This document shows positions 37,201 through 47,950 of a DNA stretch of 64,000 bases, piece after piece. Made by a program: the position numbers and the translations under genes. The notes below the pieces were generated by a model. That model did no database searches. It was given only the letters and a program-made list of their open reading frames with translations, and was not told the DNA's origin. Origin of the DNA: Holacanthus passer (taxonomy: Eukaryota; Chordata; Actinopteri; Pomacanthidae); contig JAFREQ010000039.1 of NCBI GenBank assembly GCA_025331565.1, forward strand, positions 3,534,001-3,598,000. Direction: 5' to 3'. Positions within the stretch are counted from its first letter, which is position 1. Every line of letters begins with the position of its first letter.

Positions 37201-40200
37201 CAAAATATATTCACTATTTGTAATGTGAAAAGTGTTAGCCACAGACAATGATCACCCAACTCTGCAGCTCCTCTCAGGTCTACAGAGCTTCTCAGCATCT
37301 TCAGTTAATTGGTTTGGTTTTACGACCCACAACTTTATGGTTTTGGTTTAGTCTCACTGCTCTCATCAGCTTCTGCAGCAGGCAGCTGTTTTCAGTGCAA
37401 AAGCTCCGATAAATACACTGTACCCTGCTTCCAGGAAAATGCGTCACTTGTGAGATCTTCTGATTTCCAAAATTGGTCATTTTGGCTAGGGAAACTACTT
37501 CAGTCCTAACTTCTCTTGGGGCTGCCGCTTCGATGATGTCCTGAACATTTGCAGATCGATTCAGAGCTCAAGTCATTCTCCTGCTCCAGCTCTGCTTTTT
37601 AAATGATCTGACTCATGAATAGCGCAAAAACTGAATTCCTCGTCATCGGTGGCCTCGGGTTCGTCTTCATTTCCAGAGTCATCAAAACCTTCCACTATCA
37701 AAGAAAGTGCTGCTCTGTACTAAACCTGACACCAGGAGCTGCACCATCACTGTGACTGTGACAGAAGGCTAAGATAATCAAACCTGCCCATCATTGTGTC
37801 TGTTTTTATTCATATTAACAGTTAGGGAGCAAAAACACGACATTATCTACTATCACTTGTGTCCAGCATCCTGTGAATACAAACATGTAAGACTCTTACA
37901 TGTGCAGTACCTCAGGTCTCTCGTGACTCATTTAGAGAAAAACATCAGAAAAACAATGCTTCATTTTTGATATTACACATTTTTAGACATTATACATATA
38001 CACACATCATACATTCTGTGTTTGTGCAGAACGTTGTTAAAAAGAAATAGTTTGAGGAACACCAGGGAGGTGAGTGCTAATGAAATGAAATGAACAGGGT
38101 GTGATAAAGTCCTGGGTATACATTCAAGGGGCAAATCATTTAGAATGAAAACAAACGAGTTCTCCAGACAAACAATGTGGATTAGCGACTGGACGTTACG
38201 CACATTCACTGCTCATTCACGTCTTATGGCGCAGTCAGACCAAAATTCACTTCCCATTCAAGTTGTGATCTGACCTATTTCACCTTGTGCAGAATTCAGC
38301 GAGACTGAACCCTGACATGCAAAATCGTGAGTTTCTCCTATGTCTAGCTGGTCTGAGAGAGGGGGCGGGACTGACCTCTCATTCAGGAAATAGTGTTTTA
38401 TGTTCTTACTGCACAGCACAATCATAGAAGCGGCAGAGCGAGAAGGACGCTGCTTGTCTGCAGTGACGGTGACGGTGGTTACTGACAGTAAAGTGTTCCA
38501 TGAATGCTGAATAATTAATAAGTTTAAGGACTGCTGTTGTCAGCCATGATAGTTCCTACAGTTTAGTTTGACATCAATTCAGGCACGTGAACTCATCATT
38601 AGTGATCGTGACTTGTGCATTTTTGCGTTTCCTAATCGAAGAGTACGAAGTGGTTACATAGTTCTGTTCTTCTTTTACTCTTCATTTTTGCTTTTTGTCT
38701 TACAGATACTATTTTTATCTGTGGGGTTTTAGCTGTGAAAACACAGAGGTGGAACAGCTCATGATGACACAGCAGAGGAAGAACAACGCCTCAAGCAGTT
38801 TTCTCTCAGTCATTTTGATGCAAAGTGCAAGGTGGCGGCCTCAGGGAGCTGCAGGGAGTCAGGAGGTCACTCTCTTGGACATATTTAGTATTCATTCACA
38901 GTTCACGGTGCAGTAGGGAGACAGTGGAGTCACATTCGTAGCCTGCCCGTCCATACACACACACACACACACCTCCTCCTGCATCTCTTCATAAAGGGTA
39001 CCTCTCAAGAGGACTGGAGGGGTCAGCACAAATGTCAAACAGTCTGTCACGGAGGAGGCTGATGCGGAGAGCTCAGCGTTGTGCCTTTTGTAGCATTTAT
39101 AGGTTTGTGTCTATTTTCTCTGCATTACTCAAGTTCAGTATCTCTGAACACATCCCAAACATCAAATCAAAGACTATCGCTTTCTTTCCAGTTGAACACA
39201 CCACTCATCAGCATCATGAGTACGACTCCATGAGAACTTTCTCTGCGAAATGTCTTTTTACAGAACGTAAAACACTTCTGTCGTGATAAAAGCTGAGGAC
39301 CAGTGAGAATGGCACTTGACAACTTTCTTTTGTTATCAAAGGAATTTCAACTCAGTCATTGACAAGCTCATGAAGTGTTTGTGAAGTGCTGCCAGCAATG
39401 AGAGATTCAGTGAGTAATTTCATTGAAGAGAGCGCTGTAACTGCCAGAAGAGTTTCTGGTCGATCTGGCTGTATCCAAACTGGTTCATTTGTTTCACAGA
39501 GATGAACAAACGGATTAGCTGATTTAATTTAAAGGAGGTGATAAAAGCATTGCATTTCTGCAAAAACTGCATGTAGTCCTCAGACGCTACTCTGTCAGTG
39601 GGACATGTGATTCCACCTTGTTTGCCAGCCCAAGCTTCCTCTCACAGTACAAAGACATACAGGTTAGGTTAATTGGAGACTCTCAATTGTCTGTAGGTGT
39701 GAATGTGAATGTCTCGATGTGTCAGCCCTGTGACTGACTGGTGACCTCTCCAAGGTGTACCCTGTCTTTTTTTTTTTGTTGTTGCTGGAAACGTTTCTCT
39801 GACTCACTATTTTCTCCAACTGTTGTATGTCTCTTGTTTCATCTCTCCCCTGTGTGTGTGTGTGTGTGTGTATCTCACTGACTTGACTCTCAATCATCAG
39901 AATGCACAGGTTTGATCAGCATCACGTGGAATAGTTTACAGCGGATGCAGGCGGTCTGTGAGTTTCCTGGCCTAGGAATGCTGGGCTGGTTTAAAAAGTA
40001 ACACTCCATCAAAATTTAATAATCATCAATAATTTATCAGTTATCGGTCGTAGACCCAGACACGGACCCAGACGCCATCCCATCCAGACCCGTACCATGG
40101 TTCACCTATTACTGGCCTCAGTGGGGATGAAGAGGGATGGCAGGTTAACAAGGGGATGGTGTCCCCCCCTCATCCCACCTCAAATCGCCTACTGATCACT

Positions 40201-43200
40201 GATCTGTGTTTTGGGTACAATTTTTATAGACTTCAATATAAGAGGTATTATTATAAACAGACCCACATGTAGCTGTTACAGGTGGTATTCTGTGAGATTT
40301 GGTTTTATGCCATGTGGTGCAGCAGCGAGCGCTCACTGTTCTGCCAATTCAGTTGACACTATTCTTCTGTCTGCTCTGTCACAGTGATAAATATTTATCA
40401 TATCATATTTATCACAGAGTTGTTTTAGCTGTGGCTGGAGGGCGATTGCATTTGTTAAATTCGCTCTCATAACCATTGGCGTCTCTACGCATGCACAGTA
40501 ACAACAAAAACAGATTAGGTGCACAGCCCCAATATGTTATGCACACATTGAAATTAAGGACTGAAAGCATGAATAGCATTTGATAGCATTTACACTGTGC
40601 CACATTGTCTTGTCCATCTGCTCTCAATGACTGTAGATCATCAAAACATTGCACATCATGAAAGTCCTAAAGAAACTGACACTAGCCCATCTCAGATCTC
40701 AGGTGAGCGCTGGATGTCATGTTCTTTGATTTCTCTACTGCCCTCAACACAATCTAGCCAACACTGAAAGAAGCTCCAAAACATGCAGGTAGATGCTTCC
40801 ACAGCTTCCTGGATTATTGATTACACGACCACAATTTGTGCAGCAGAGGGGGGTGTCCGAGCAGGTTGTTAGCAGCACACGAGGATGGCAGGGGGCTGCG
40901 CTCTCACCTTTCCTCTTCACCCTGTGTACCTCAGACTGCATCATCTGCAGAAATTGGACTTTCCTCCACAGTCACCTGACCTCAACCCCATTAAACATTT
41001 ACAGGGGCACTGAGAAAGCAAAGCAAGCGGAGTTACTTGAACGAGCCTCTGATGAGTAGATCAAATCCGAGTGTCATCTGAACGCGTACTTCAATGGAAG
41101 GAATACAACTCAAAAACATTTTTTATACAAAGAAGCTGAAGTTGGCTGGTGCCACAAATTTGCTTAAATGTGATTGCTGACTGAGAAATAGTGCAGAATC
41201 TTAAATAATTCTTCTTCATTTTACATCTCATGACTTCTTGTCTTTTTTAAAAGTCCCCAAACTTTTTGAATATTTCCAGGTTTACATGAAAATATTGGAT
41301 ATTTTCAATGTGGTCTCAGACTTTTGGACCCCACAGTACATATTGTAATTCTGTATTTCTGTCCTCTCACTCACTTTTCATCATTTATTGTGTCTGAATT
41401 TGCTGATGCATCACTGGAAGGCATTAGAAAGTAGGTGGCATTGAAGAAATGTATAATAGAGGGGCAAAGTTGGAGGAAAAAACTGGTTGAAAAGATGAAA
41501 GGATGAAGGGCAAAATGATAGAAAAGGGGAGGACATGTTGATGAGAGAGAGAGAGCGGAGGAAATAGCAGAGGAAAAGTTTATTCCCAGAACACTATACT
41601 TACATGATACGCACTACATGACTTAATTTCTACCTGTGCTTGTACCCTCTTGAATTAGTGTGTGCTCATTAGTTATGAATACATTTGTACGCGTGCTTAT
41701 TTAAAACAGACATATGTGCATGTGACGATAAGAGAAAGCGAATCTGTGTGTGTGTGTGTGTGTGTGTGTGAGTGTCCATCAGCTTGCTAGAGTCAGCCTG
41801 TTTGTTTTCAGGTGTCAGATGTGGGGCTGTGTGGGCGCAGGTTGTGTGCTGCTGAAAAAGACACACTGGTTTCCAGGTAACAAGCCGGAGAAGATGCTCT
41901 ACCTTCATTTTCTTTTTCGCTTCCTTTTAGCCGAGAGGGAACAATAGTTTTTTCGTTGCTCTGCCCCAGCCCGTCTCTTTGTAGATGTCACGCTAATTAG
42001 TTTTATTCATTCTCTTTTCAAAAACGCAGCAGAAACCAGAAGATACAATGTAAAGCACAAACATTAAAATAATGCTTAACAATTCTCCAACTTGCAAAGC
42101 AGCTTGTTGGTAACCGGCTTATTCATTATAACAGCTGTGGTTAAAAATCCCAGAGGTGGACAACACCAAAATATAATCCACTGATCCTGAGGCCAAGGGT
42201 GATCTTCTCTCCAAAAAAAACCAAAAACTGTACTCAAATTGGTTCACTGCTTTTCGGCTGTCATGGTTATAAGCCAATGATAAACAAGTGGGAATATGTA
42301 ACTTCTTTCAAGAGCGGTAATTAAGAAAGAAAAGATAGTTATGAAAGAATAAATGAATAAAAGGTAGTTACATATAAAACCCATAATGAGAGTGACACAA
42401 AAGAGTGAAATACTTACATGACAGATACAAAAAAACGTGTCAGTAGGAGGTTTTTGTGTGGGGAAAGAGTATTTGGTATCAGGGAAAGAAGAAGTGTATT
42501 TGTAAAAAAGTGAAGATAACTTTCTATGTAAAGCAACAGTTGGTCTGCTGGGTAACATCTACATCAACAACACAGCTGAGACTGATGGGAATGCCATTAG
42601 TTTCGCAGGTATTTGATCATAAAAAAAAGTACTGGACCAGATGAGAGGTCAGCGGATCATCAAAGTGATTACAGGTCATCCCGATGGGGACATGAATGTC
42701 TGCACCAAATTTCATTACAATCTAGTTGTCAAGACATTTCCCCAAAACCACAAATGCCATTAGGATGGTAACCTCTTGGGACTATGAATACCTGTGCAAA
42801 ATTTATTAGCAGCATCCAATAGCAGTTCAGATTGCACAAAAGTCAGAGGATCCTTAAAGTCAGTAGGATTCATCCCCTGGTGACCATGAATGTCTGTACA
42901 AAATTACATGGCAATCCAATTGTGGTTTAGTAGTCTTGACCTAATTGATGAACTAACTGACCGGCCGACTGACTGACTGACCAACATGTCATACACAGGG
43001 CCAAGCTGCTAGCATGGCTAAAACTTGTTCTTCTGTTCAAAAATATGAGACTATATCTCTTTCTCGTCTCCTCAGATTGTCACAGACTATGTCTTCCTGT
43101 GTCCAGCCAGGAGGTCGGCGCGTGCCGGCACAGCAGCGGGCAGCAGGGTGTGGCTGTACGTGTTCGACCATGTGGCGTCAGACTGTCGGGTGTGGTCAGG

Positions 43201-43528
43201 TCTGACTTTCTGCTATCAGCACGCCTGCCATGGCGCCGAGCTGCCTTTTCTCTTTGACTCTGCCTCAGTGGCAAACTTCACCCTGTCACTGCCAGAGAAG
43301 CTGCTGTCCAATCGGATGCTGTGCTACTGGGGGGCCTTTGCCCACACTGGTGACCCTTCCTCGCGGGCCCAACAGACGACTTTCTGCCGGGAGCAGCGTC
43401 TGCCCGTTTGGCCGCGCTACACTGACAACAGCTGGCTGATCATGAACCTGACAGTGCGTTCACATGCGCAGGGGGAAACCAGGAAGCATGTATGTGACTT
43501 CTGGGACAAACTGGGCATCTACGAGTGA
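28215..43528 (+). CDS. Secreted carboxylesterase/cholinesterase-family enzyme (8 exons, 611 aa)
   Basis: Exons: 28215-28700, 29111-29312, 29703-29836, 31037-31164, 31371-31489, 32035-32175, 34087-34259, 43076-43528. The 1836 nt are in frame and end in TGA. Introns are GT-AG except intron 3, whose donor is GC (AAG|GCAAGC). Residues 1-19 are a signal peptide. An acidic segment of about 65 residues follows, then the alpha/beta-hydrolase fold: FYGIRYADPPVG, SEDCLYLNIFVP, oxyanion-hole HGGDF, GESAG with nucleophile Ser281, SEEG with acid Glu409, and CHGAELPF with His513. All three catalytic residues are present, so it should hydrolyse esters. There is no transmembrane segment, GPI signal or ER-retention tail (it ends LGIYE), so it is probably secreted. 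It belongs to the type-B carboxylesterase family; the subfamily and substrate cannot be fixed here. Intron 7 is 8.8 kb and full of repeats. Confidence 0.92.
29842..29876. repeat. (CA)n microsatellite directly after the esterase exon 3 GC donor
   Basis: The CA tract is interrupted once (GG at 29851-29852) and starts five bases inside intron 3, immediately after the GCAAG donor. Confidence 0.9.
30655..30800 (+). repeat. Dispersed repeat B, copy in esterase intron 3
   Basis: It contains TTATGGTTCCCAGATGATGAATCC, then ATACCTCAACATCTACTTGATGG and TTCATGGTTTCCAGATGATG, so two units of the TTCATGGTYCCCAGAGGATG module lie in tandem. Confidence 0.5.
30815..30870 (+). mobile_element. LINE-type 3' tail, esterase intron 3
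   Basis: AATGGTAAATGTCCCTGTTGTG then GGACTAATAAAGGAATATC and TTACCTTA-like repeats form a terminal fragment related to 6130-6200. Confidence 0.45.
32184..32204. repeat. (CA)10 microsatellite just inside esterase intron 6
   Basis: The donor GTAAGAAG at 32176 is followed directly by the CA tract. It is the second case in this gene of a CA tract within ten bases of a 5' splice site. Confidence 0.9.
32225..32330. mobile_element. MITE-like fragment in esterase intron 6
   Basis: TTTACTTGAGTATTTACCATTTTCATACC then TACACTTCTACTCCC and CTTACTGCTGTTATCACTTTGC match the pattern of a common teleost MITE with TACTTGAGTA ends. Confidence 0.45.
33370..33570. mobile_element. MITE-like element in esterase intron 6
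   Basis: ATTTTGCTGATAATACTTTTGTG, ATTTTGAATGCAGGACTTTTACG, GTGTGGTATTTCTGC and a terminal TTTTTCCACCATTG follow the order of the common teleost TTCCACCACTG element, read from its far end. Confidence 0.55.
34880..35425. repeat. Dispersed repeat B, long copy in esterase intron 7
   Basis: It contains CTCCAGAGGATAAACCTGACCC, AAATTTCATGATGTTCATGG, TTCCCAGACAAGTGCTAATGAC, then GTTAGCATGCCGATGTTAGCC and CTAGCATGGCTGCAGACTCTTG. This is the fullest copy in the window and joins both halves of the family. Confidence 0.55.
35447..35715 (+). repeat. Intron 7 direct duplication, left copy
   Basis: A segment of about 270 bases repeated in the same orientation at 38725-38998. Long matching blocks include TGAAAACACAGAGGTGGAAC, AGCTCATGATGACACAGCAG, AAGGTGGCGGCCTCAGGGAG and GACAGTGGAGTCACA. 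It ends in a CA tract and ATCTATTCATAGAGG. Divergence is mostly point changes, including several CpG-type ones. Confidence 0.85.
37240..37445 (+). repeat. Dispersed repeat A, copy 2
   Basis: Homologous to 8175-8440. This copy has a longer middle section (GGTTTTACGACCCACAAC, CTCATCAGCTTCTGCAGCAG) and lacks the CCAGATATTTCC end. Confidence 0.5.
38725..38998 (+). repeat. Intron 7 direct duplication, right copy
   Basis: Partner of 35447-35715, about 3.28 kb downstream in direct orientation. Differences include AACAACGCCTCAAGCAG for AGCGCCTCCGGTGG and a longer CA tract. Confidence 0.85.
39600..39775 (+). mobile_element. Retroposon fragment with TAGGTTAATTGGAGACTCTC
   Basis: CAGGTTAGGTTAATTGGAGAC, TGTAGGTGTGAATGTGAATG, TGTGTCAGCCCTGTGACTG and CTCCAAGGTGTACCCTGTC follow the order of a very common teleost repeat that looks like a LINE 3' region. 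It ends abruptly at a T10 run. Confidence 0.5.
40690..40945 (+). mobile_element. LINE reverse-transcriptase fragment
   Basis: Broken frames read FDFSTALNTI, RPQFVQQRGVSE and ALSPFLFTLCTSD, which correspond to reverse transcriptase blocks of fish L2/jockey-like LINEs. The reading frame is disrupted and the copy is dead. Confidence 0.65.
40946..41340 (+). mobile_element. Tc1/mariner-like right-end fragment
   Basis: It begins with transposase-like text FPPQSPDLNPIK (the conserved SPDLNPIE block, with Glu changed to Lys) and ends GTGGTCTCAGACTTTTGGACC then CCACAGTA, the terminal inverted repeat of fish Tc1-like elements. The left half is missing and the frame has stops. Confidence 0.7.
41744..41770. 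repeat. (TG)13 microsatellite, esterase intron 7
   Basis: An uninterrupted TG tract with no coding context. Confidence 0.9.
42560..43015 (+). repeat. Dispersed repeat B, copy ending just before esterase exon 8
   Basis: It contains GGAATGCCATTAGTTTCGCAGG, three units of the GAATGTCTGYACCAAATT module (around 42690, 42790 and 42890), a (GACT)n-like GACTGACTGACTGACC and GCTAGCATGGC. It stops about 60 bases before the exon 8 acceptor at 43076. Confidence 0.55.
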
Positions 43529-44416
43529 GGGGACTTGCTTGACCGGGACATGTTGGGTTGCTTTGCATTAAAATATCATCAATACATGCTGGCTCTTTAT
43601 AAAATAGAATATAAAGTCAGTTGCAAAATCTTGCACCTTGAGGTTGTGGTGTTCTCAAATTTTACATTTGTCAGTATTAAATATGACCTTTTAGGAATTG
43701 CTACCAAGCAGCAATTAAGAAAATGTTATTTCTATTACCTTTCTCCAGCAACCTATGTGGTGGAAAGCAAAAGCAGTTCACATCAGTTTTGCAGAACTGC
43801 TTGAATTATCAGCATGCTGTCATGATCTAATGGTCACCAGTCTGGATTGCATCTCTGGTCAAAAGCCCCACCATTTTCCTTTAGCGTAAGTAAATACAAA
43901 GGCAGCACAACTGCATAGAAAATCAATGGAAAATGCAAGCAGACACAGGAAAGAGACTTGTTTGCTCCATCTGGGGGTCATTCAGATAAAGATGAGTTTG
44001 TCTAAGTAAAAAATATTTCAACTTGAGCAAAAAATGTACTATTACCCTGAAGCTATTTGATACCAAAGTATGAATGTACAAAGACTCGCTCTAGTATCCC
44101 ATTCAACCTGAACACACCTTCAGACTGCACCCACTGTGAAAAGCCTCCACACATTCATTACAGTGAAGCAATGCATTAACAAGGTGGTGGGACTTTATTG
44201 CAAAAACAAGTAAGTGAAGACCTTATTTATCGCTCTGTGAAAGATTCTGTTTCCGCTTTTCAGTCTTTCAGCCCTTAAAAAAAATCAGTGTGGAAAAAGC
44301 TTGTGTGTGACTTTGTGTACTGTGACGTATGTTTGCCATTTAAAGATTTCAGTTATCAAATGCACTTAAAATTCATTTAGTGAACGCAGGCGCCAGTCTA
44401 ATTGTCTGTATAATGA
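43529..44416 (+). other. Probable 3' UTR of the esterase gene
   Basis: No coding feature. The first AATAAA after the stop that I found is at 44417. Confidence 0.4.
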
Positions 44417-44422
44417 AATAAA
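44417..44422 (+). terminator. Candidate poly(A) signal of the esterase gene
   Basis: AATAAA in GAAATAAAGGATTCC, about 890 bases past the stop, followed by a GT-rich stretch. Use is inferred. Confidence 0.4.
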
Positions 44423-45839
44423 GGATTCCAGTCATATAACTGCTCTCTCTTGGTTTTCTTTTTAAATTTCACTTCGGTCTGAATGAATCCTAAAAGCACT
44501 CATCAATATTTTATATTAACAATGTAAAAATGACATGTAATGAAACAGGATCTGCATGTAGTGACAAACTCACAGATAATTATCATCCACCTCAGCTGTT
44601 ACAAGGAGCGTTTTAGCTCCTGTCAGCTGATTCTTTTTCTTCGTCGTTTCCATCAGCAGCAGGCAGACATATTCAGTGAGAGATGTCAGGTGATGTAGTA
44701 TAAAGAGCAAGAAAAGTCCAAATATGGAGGAGATTGGTGTGGCAGGATGGGTCAAAAGGACTTTCACCCAGAAGTGAGAACATGTTGCCAGAAACGAGTC
44801 CAAATGAAAGTGAATGTCGCTCCCTGTCAATCGTCTGTTTTCTAATGTGCTGACCTCATCGGCTTTTCCAAGGTGATAATATATGTTGCGTTTACAGCTT
44901 GTTTAGCTGCTCTCAAGCAACAAAATGCACATGCAAATGAATGAAAAAACATATATTAGTGTAGTGTAGTATAAGTGAGTCTAAACTGGAGGATAAACTC
45001 AAACACTGTTTCTTCTCAATGTTGACCACTGTTCCTCTCTCTCTCCAAGGTAGCCACTTATCATTTAGAAAAGCAATACATTGTATTGATTCGTCAGTTG
45101 GAGGCTCAGTTTAATATGGCTGGCTACAATCTGAGCTCTGTCCTCCGGGCAGCTTGCATCATAGGAAGTATTTAAAGTGTCCTTTTATTAAAACTATATT
45201 TGAAGGTCCAGGGTTAAATGGTAGAAAACACTACAGTCTTCAAAGGCCCATTCATACTCTTACCTCCCAGCAATATATGGAAAGAAAGGAAAAACTAAAT
45301 AAAATGATGTAACATGGAAATATTTCCCCCCAACCAGCATTAACCCTAAAAAAGAAGAGGGTTAGTCTTTTGAGTGTAAATGTTCTTGGTCTTTTATAAT
45401 CAAAAATTTAAAATCTTTGCAGACGTTGTAAATAATGCAATACATTCAAGCCTTTGAATTATCTTCATGGCATTGAATAAAGAGACTCTGCTAATAGTTC
45501 TGTTTGGAAGGATGAGTAATATTTGTTATCTGTTATAGCTGGCTCTTCTGGAGTGCTCGAACTGATGAAGCGTTGTCCATTTATTGAGGCCCAAGGATGA
45601 AGGATAGCAAGACCTTTCAGCGTGGAAGAAAAACCGCTACAACCGAGCCGCTCTTGAGTCACGTCTCATCTGGACGTGTTTCTAATCACGAATGGAGACA
45701 CGGCCCTTTTAAGATATATACTAAGATAATTGGATTTTCTGTTGATGGAGTTTTTTTTTTTTTACAAATAAGCCTGCCTGACAGATTTTTTTCCCCACTG
45801 AATTTAACCAAGCGAACAACATCGATGATAAAGTGGGTG
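44423..45839. other. Intergenic, no gene recognised
   Basis: The minus-strand open frame at 44570-44830 has no domain or splice context, and its DNA (ACCCAGAAGTGAGAACATG, TTCCAAGGTGATAATATATG) looks like an old interspersed repeat. Nothing else was identified. Confidence 0.3.
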
Positions 45840-46070
45840 CACCTCTTTGGTCCAGACTGAAATATCTCAACAATTCTTGGATGGATTACCATGAAATTCG
45901 ATAGACACTGATGTTCTCCAACAGGATGAATCCTCCCGATTTTGGTGACTCCCTTGACTTTTCCTCTGGCGCCACCATGAGGTTGCCATTTGCGATTTTG
46001 AGTGAAATGTCTCAATTATTCTCGGACAGATTGCCATAAGATTCAGAGCTGCTAGCACAGTCTTGTTTTT
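45840..46070 (+). repeat. Dispersed repeat B, well-preserved copy
   Basis: TCCAGACTGAAATATCTCAAC, TTGGATGGATTACCATGAAA, CCAACAGGATGAATCCTCCC and TTTTCCTCTGGCGCCACCATG show the family's 3' module order clearly. Confidence 0.6.
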
Positions 46071-47182
46071 ATTACAAAGAAACCACGGTGTTTCCTGTTT
46101 TTTTTTCCCAATGAATGCAAATATAAAAGCTTTCATAACCAGGTTGTGTTAATCATCTGGGAGCAAAGCAGACGGTACTTTCAATGAAATAGGTGCAGTA
46201 TTTACTCTAAGAATGACTCAACAGGAGCTGTAAAGATCTTTCAGTTTTCCAGATCTTACCAGTTGATCTGGCGGCTGAACTGGCACGTGTCCAGTCATAA
46301 GCCTGTTTTTCTAACCTCCAGGCGCTCGGCAGCCTCACCTGTCTCTCTCCAGATTATCTGAAGAGGCCTCTCTCCCCACTGGCACAAAGGCCACTGTGAA
46401 TTGTCCTGTTTCTTTTGGCATCCGCTTAAAATATGCCACGTGCACGCACACGCGAGACCACTTTATTGGCTGTTTACACACACGCATTGATTGGTGGAGT
46501 ACTGACACGTGGGGCGTGTCGAGGCCACCTCATTATCTCTGCAGACATTTACTTTCCTGTCATCCGGTATGAAAACACGGCCCCGCGCTGCGACTGAGCT
46601 GTCTGAGACGGCCGCACAGCTAATCAATTGCAGTTCGTCCGAGCTCCATGCCCACAGCTGGACTCTCACAGGGTGTCCCTCCCTCTCCCCCGCCCAAAAT
46701 CCTACCGCTCATTATAGCCACATCCGATAAAAAAGGAGACTAAGAGTGAGAGAAAAGAGGGACACAATCCTCTGTATTGCCTTTTAGGAAAGGTTATGGA
46801 ATCGATTTCTGGCCATCACTCTCTGGCTCTAAATCACGGCTGCTGGCTTTGCATGGGCGCATTCCAATAAGATCTGATTATAGCCACTGCGGCTGCAATT
46901 AAAAATCAGATGACAGCTCCCTGTGCCCGGCATTCAGCTCAGACCAGCCAGAATGCTGCAGGGGAGGGGGGCTGCTGTTGTCAACAGCACACTTTTCACC
47001 AACATCTCTCTCATGTAAGTTTAAGCAGTAGTGTGACATTTTGGGTTACTGGCTATTTTTAGGGATACTTGGTTACACCAACTTAATTAATATGTTTTAT
47101 CTTGTTTGTTTCATCCGTACAAAAAGTGCGAATCTGACAAGTTGTGGTTTTAACAGAGGCATTAAAAAGAGTACAATTTTAG
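46071..47182. other. Intergenic with a GC-richer segment
   Basis: No exon was recognised. The part at about 46440-46960 is richer in G+C and CpG than its surroundings (CACGGCCCCGCGCTGCGAC) and includes AAGATCTGATTATAGCCACTG. It could be a conserved noncoding element, but nothing here proves it. Confidence 0.3.
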
Positions 47183-47868
47183 CACCGTACAAAAGTTTGG
47201 GCAGCCTGAGAGATTCGAGCTCTCAGATAACATCTCGACCTAAATTTCACTGCAAAATACATTTCAATGCAAAATAACCAATGGTAAAGTTAAAATAGAA
47301 CTTATGGCTGCAATGAGCAAAGGTTTGTCAGGAGAAAAAGGGGGCTGGATTTCATGGGAAGAACACCTCTTTAACTCTTATGTACAGGGGTGGATCGATC
47401 ATGCTTTGGGCTTGTGATGCAGCCAGGTGCCATGGGAAAATTTCACTAGTAGAGGAAGAATAGATTCAATTAAACACCAGCAAATTCTGGAAGCAAACAT
47501 CACACTATCTGTAAAAAAGCTGACAATAAAAAGAGGATGGCTTCCACAACAGGATGATGATCTTAAATACACTTCAGTATCCTCAATAGATTATGTCAAG
47601 ACGTGTGAGCTGAAGACCCAGAAACCTTTCGAAGAACTGAAAGACTCTTAGCTGGTTACAGAAAGTGTTTATAAGCTGTGATACCAAAGTTTTGCTTCGG
47701 GCCCTTTTTCAGTTTTGTTATTTTAAAACTATTTTAAAAATGGAAATAAAAAAGTAATCTTGCTTAAAATATTAAAGAAATGTGTCGTCTTTAACTTTAT
47801 GCCTTTTGGAAATCAGGTCATCAACTATTCACAGTATCAAAGATTTTGAAACTTTTGCATGTGACTAT
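47183..47868 (+). mobile_element. Tc1-like transposon remnant
   Basis: The left end GTACAAAAGTTTGGGCAGCC and right end GAAACTTTTGCATGTGACTA are imperfect inverted repeats. Between them is transposase-like text with many stops (GTGGATCGATCATGCTTTGG for the GGGSIMLWG block), then CTTTATGCCTTTTGGAAATC-type 3' sequence. It is an old, dead copy. Confidence 0.6.
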
Positions 47869-47877
47869 GTGCTGGAC

Positions 47878-47950
47878 TATTTCTTGGCCGGGAGCAGTTG
47901 CCAGGCAACAAGCAAAACCCCAAGAAGTTACTGCTCCCGGCCAAGAAATA
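47878..47950. repeat. Perfect 21-bp inverted repeat (hairpin)
   Basis: The left arm 47878-47898 and right arm 47930-47950 are exact reverse complements over 21 bases (TATTTCTTGGCCGGGAGCAG plus T), separated by 31 bases. A smaller palindrome (GTTGCC-A-GGCAAC, 47897-47909) straddles the inner edge of the left arm. It lies 10 bases beyond the right end of the adjoining Tc1 remnant. Arm identity is much higher than in the neighbouring repeats. Confidence 0.95.

Noticed and set aside
34260..43075. A hidden coding exon in the 8.8-kb esterase intron 7
   Set aside because: Exon 7 (…RDMLAQ) joins exon 8 (IVTDYVFLCPARR…) in phase 0 with the family's normal continuous sequence, so nothing is missing.
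44570..44830. Minus-strand open frame of 86 residues with hydrophobic stretches
   Set aside because: Its DNA looks like an old interspersed repeat, and there is no signal peptide, domain or neighbouring exon.
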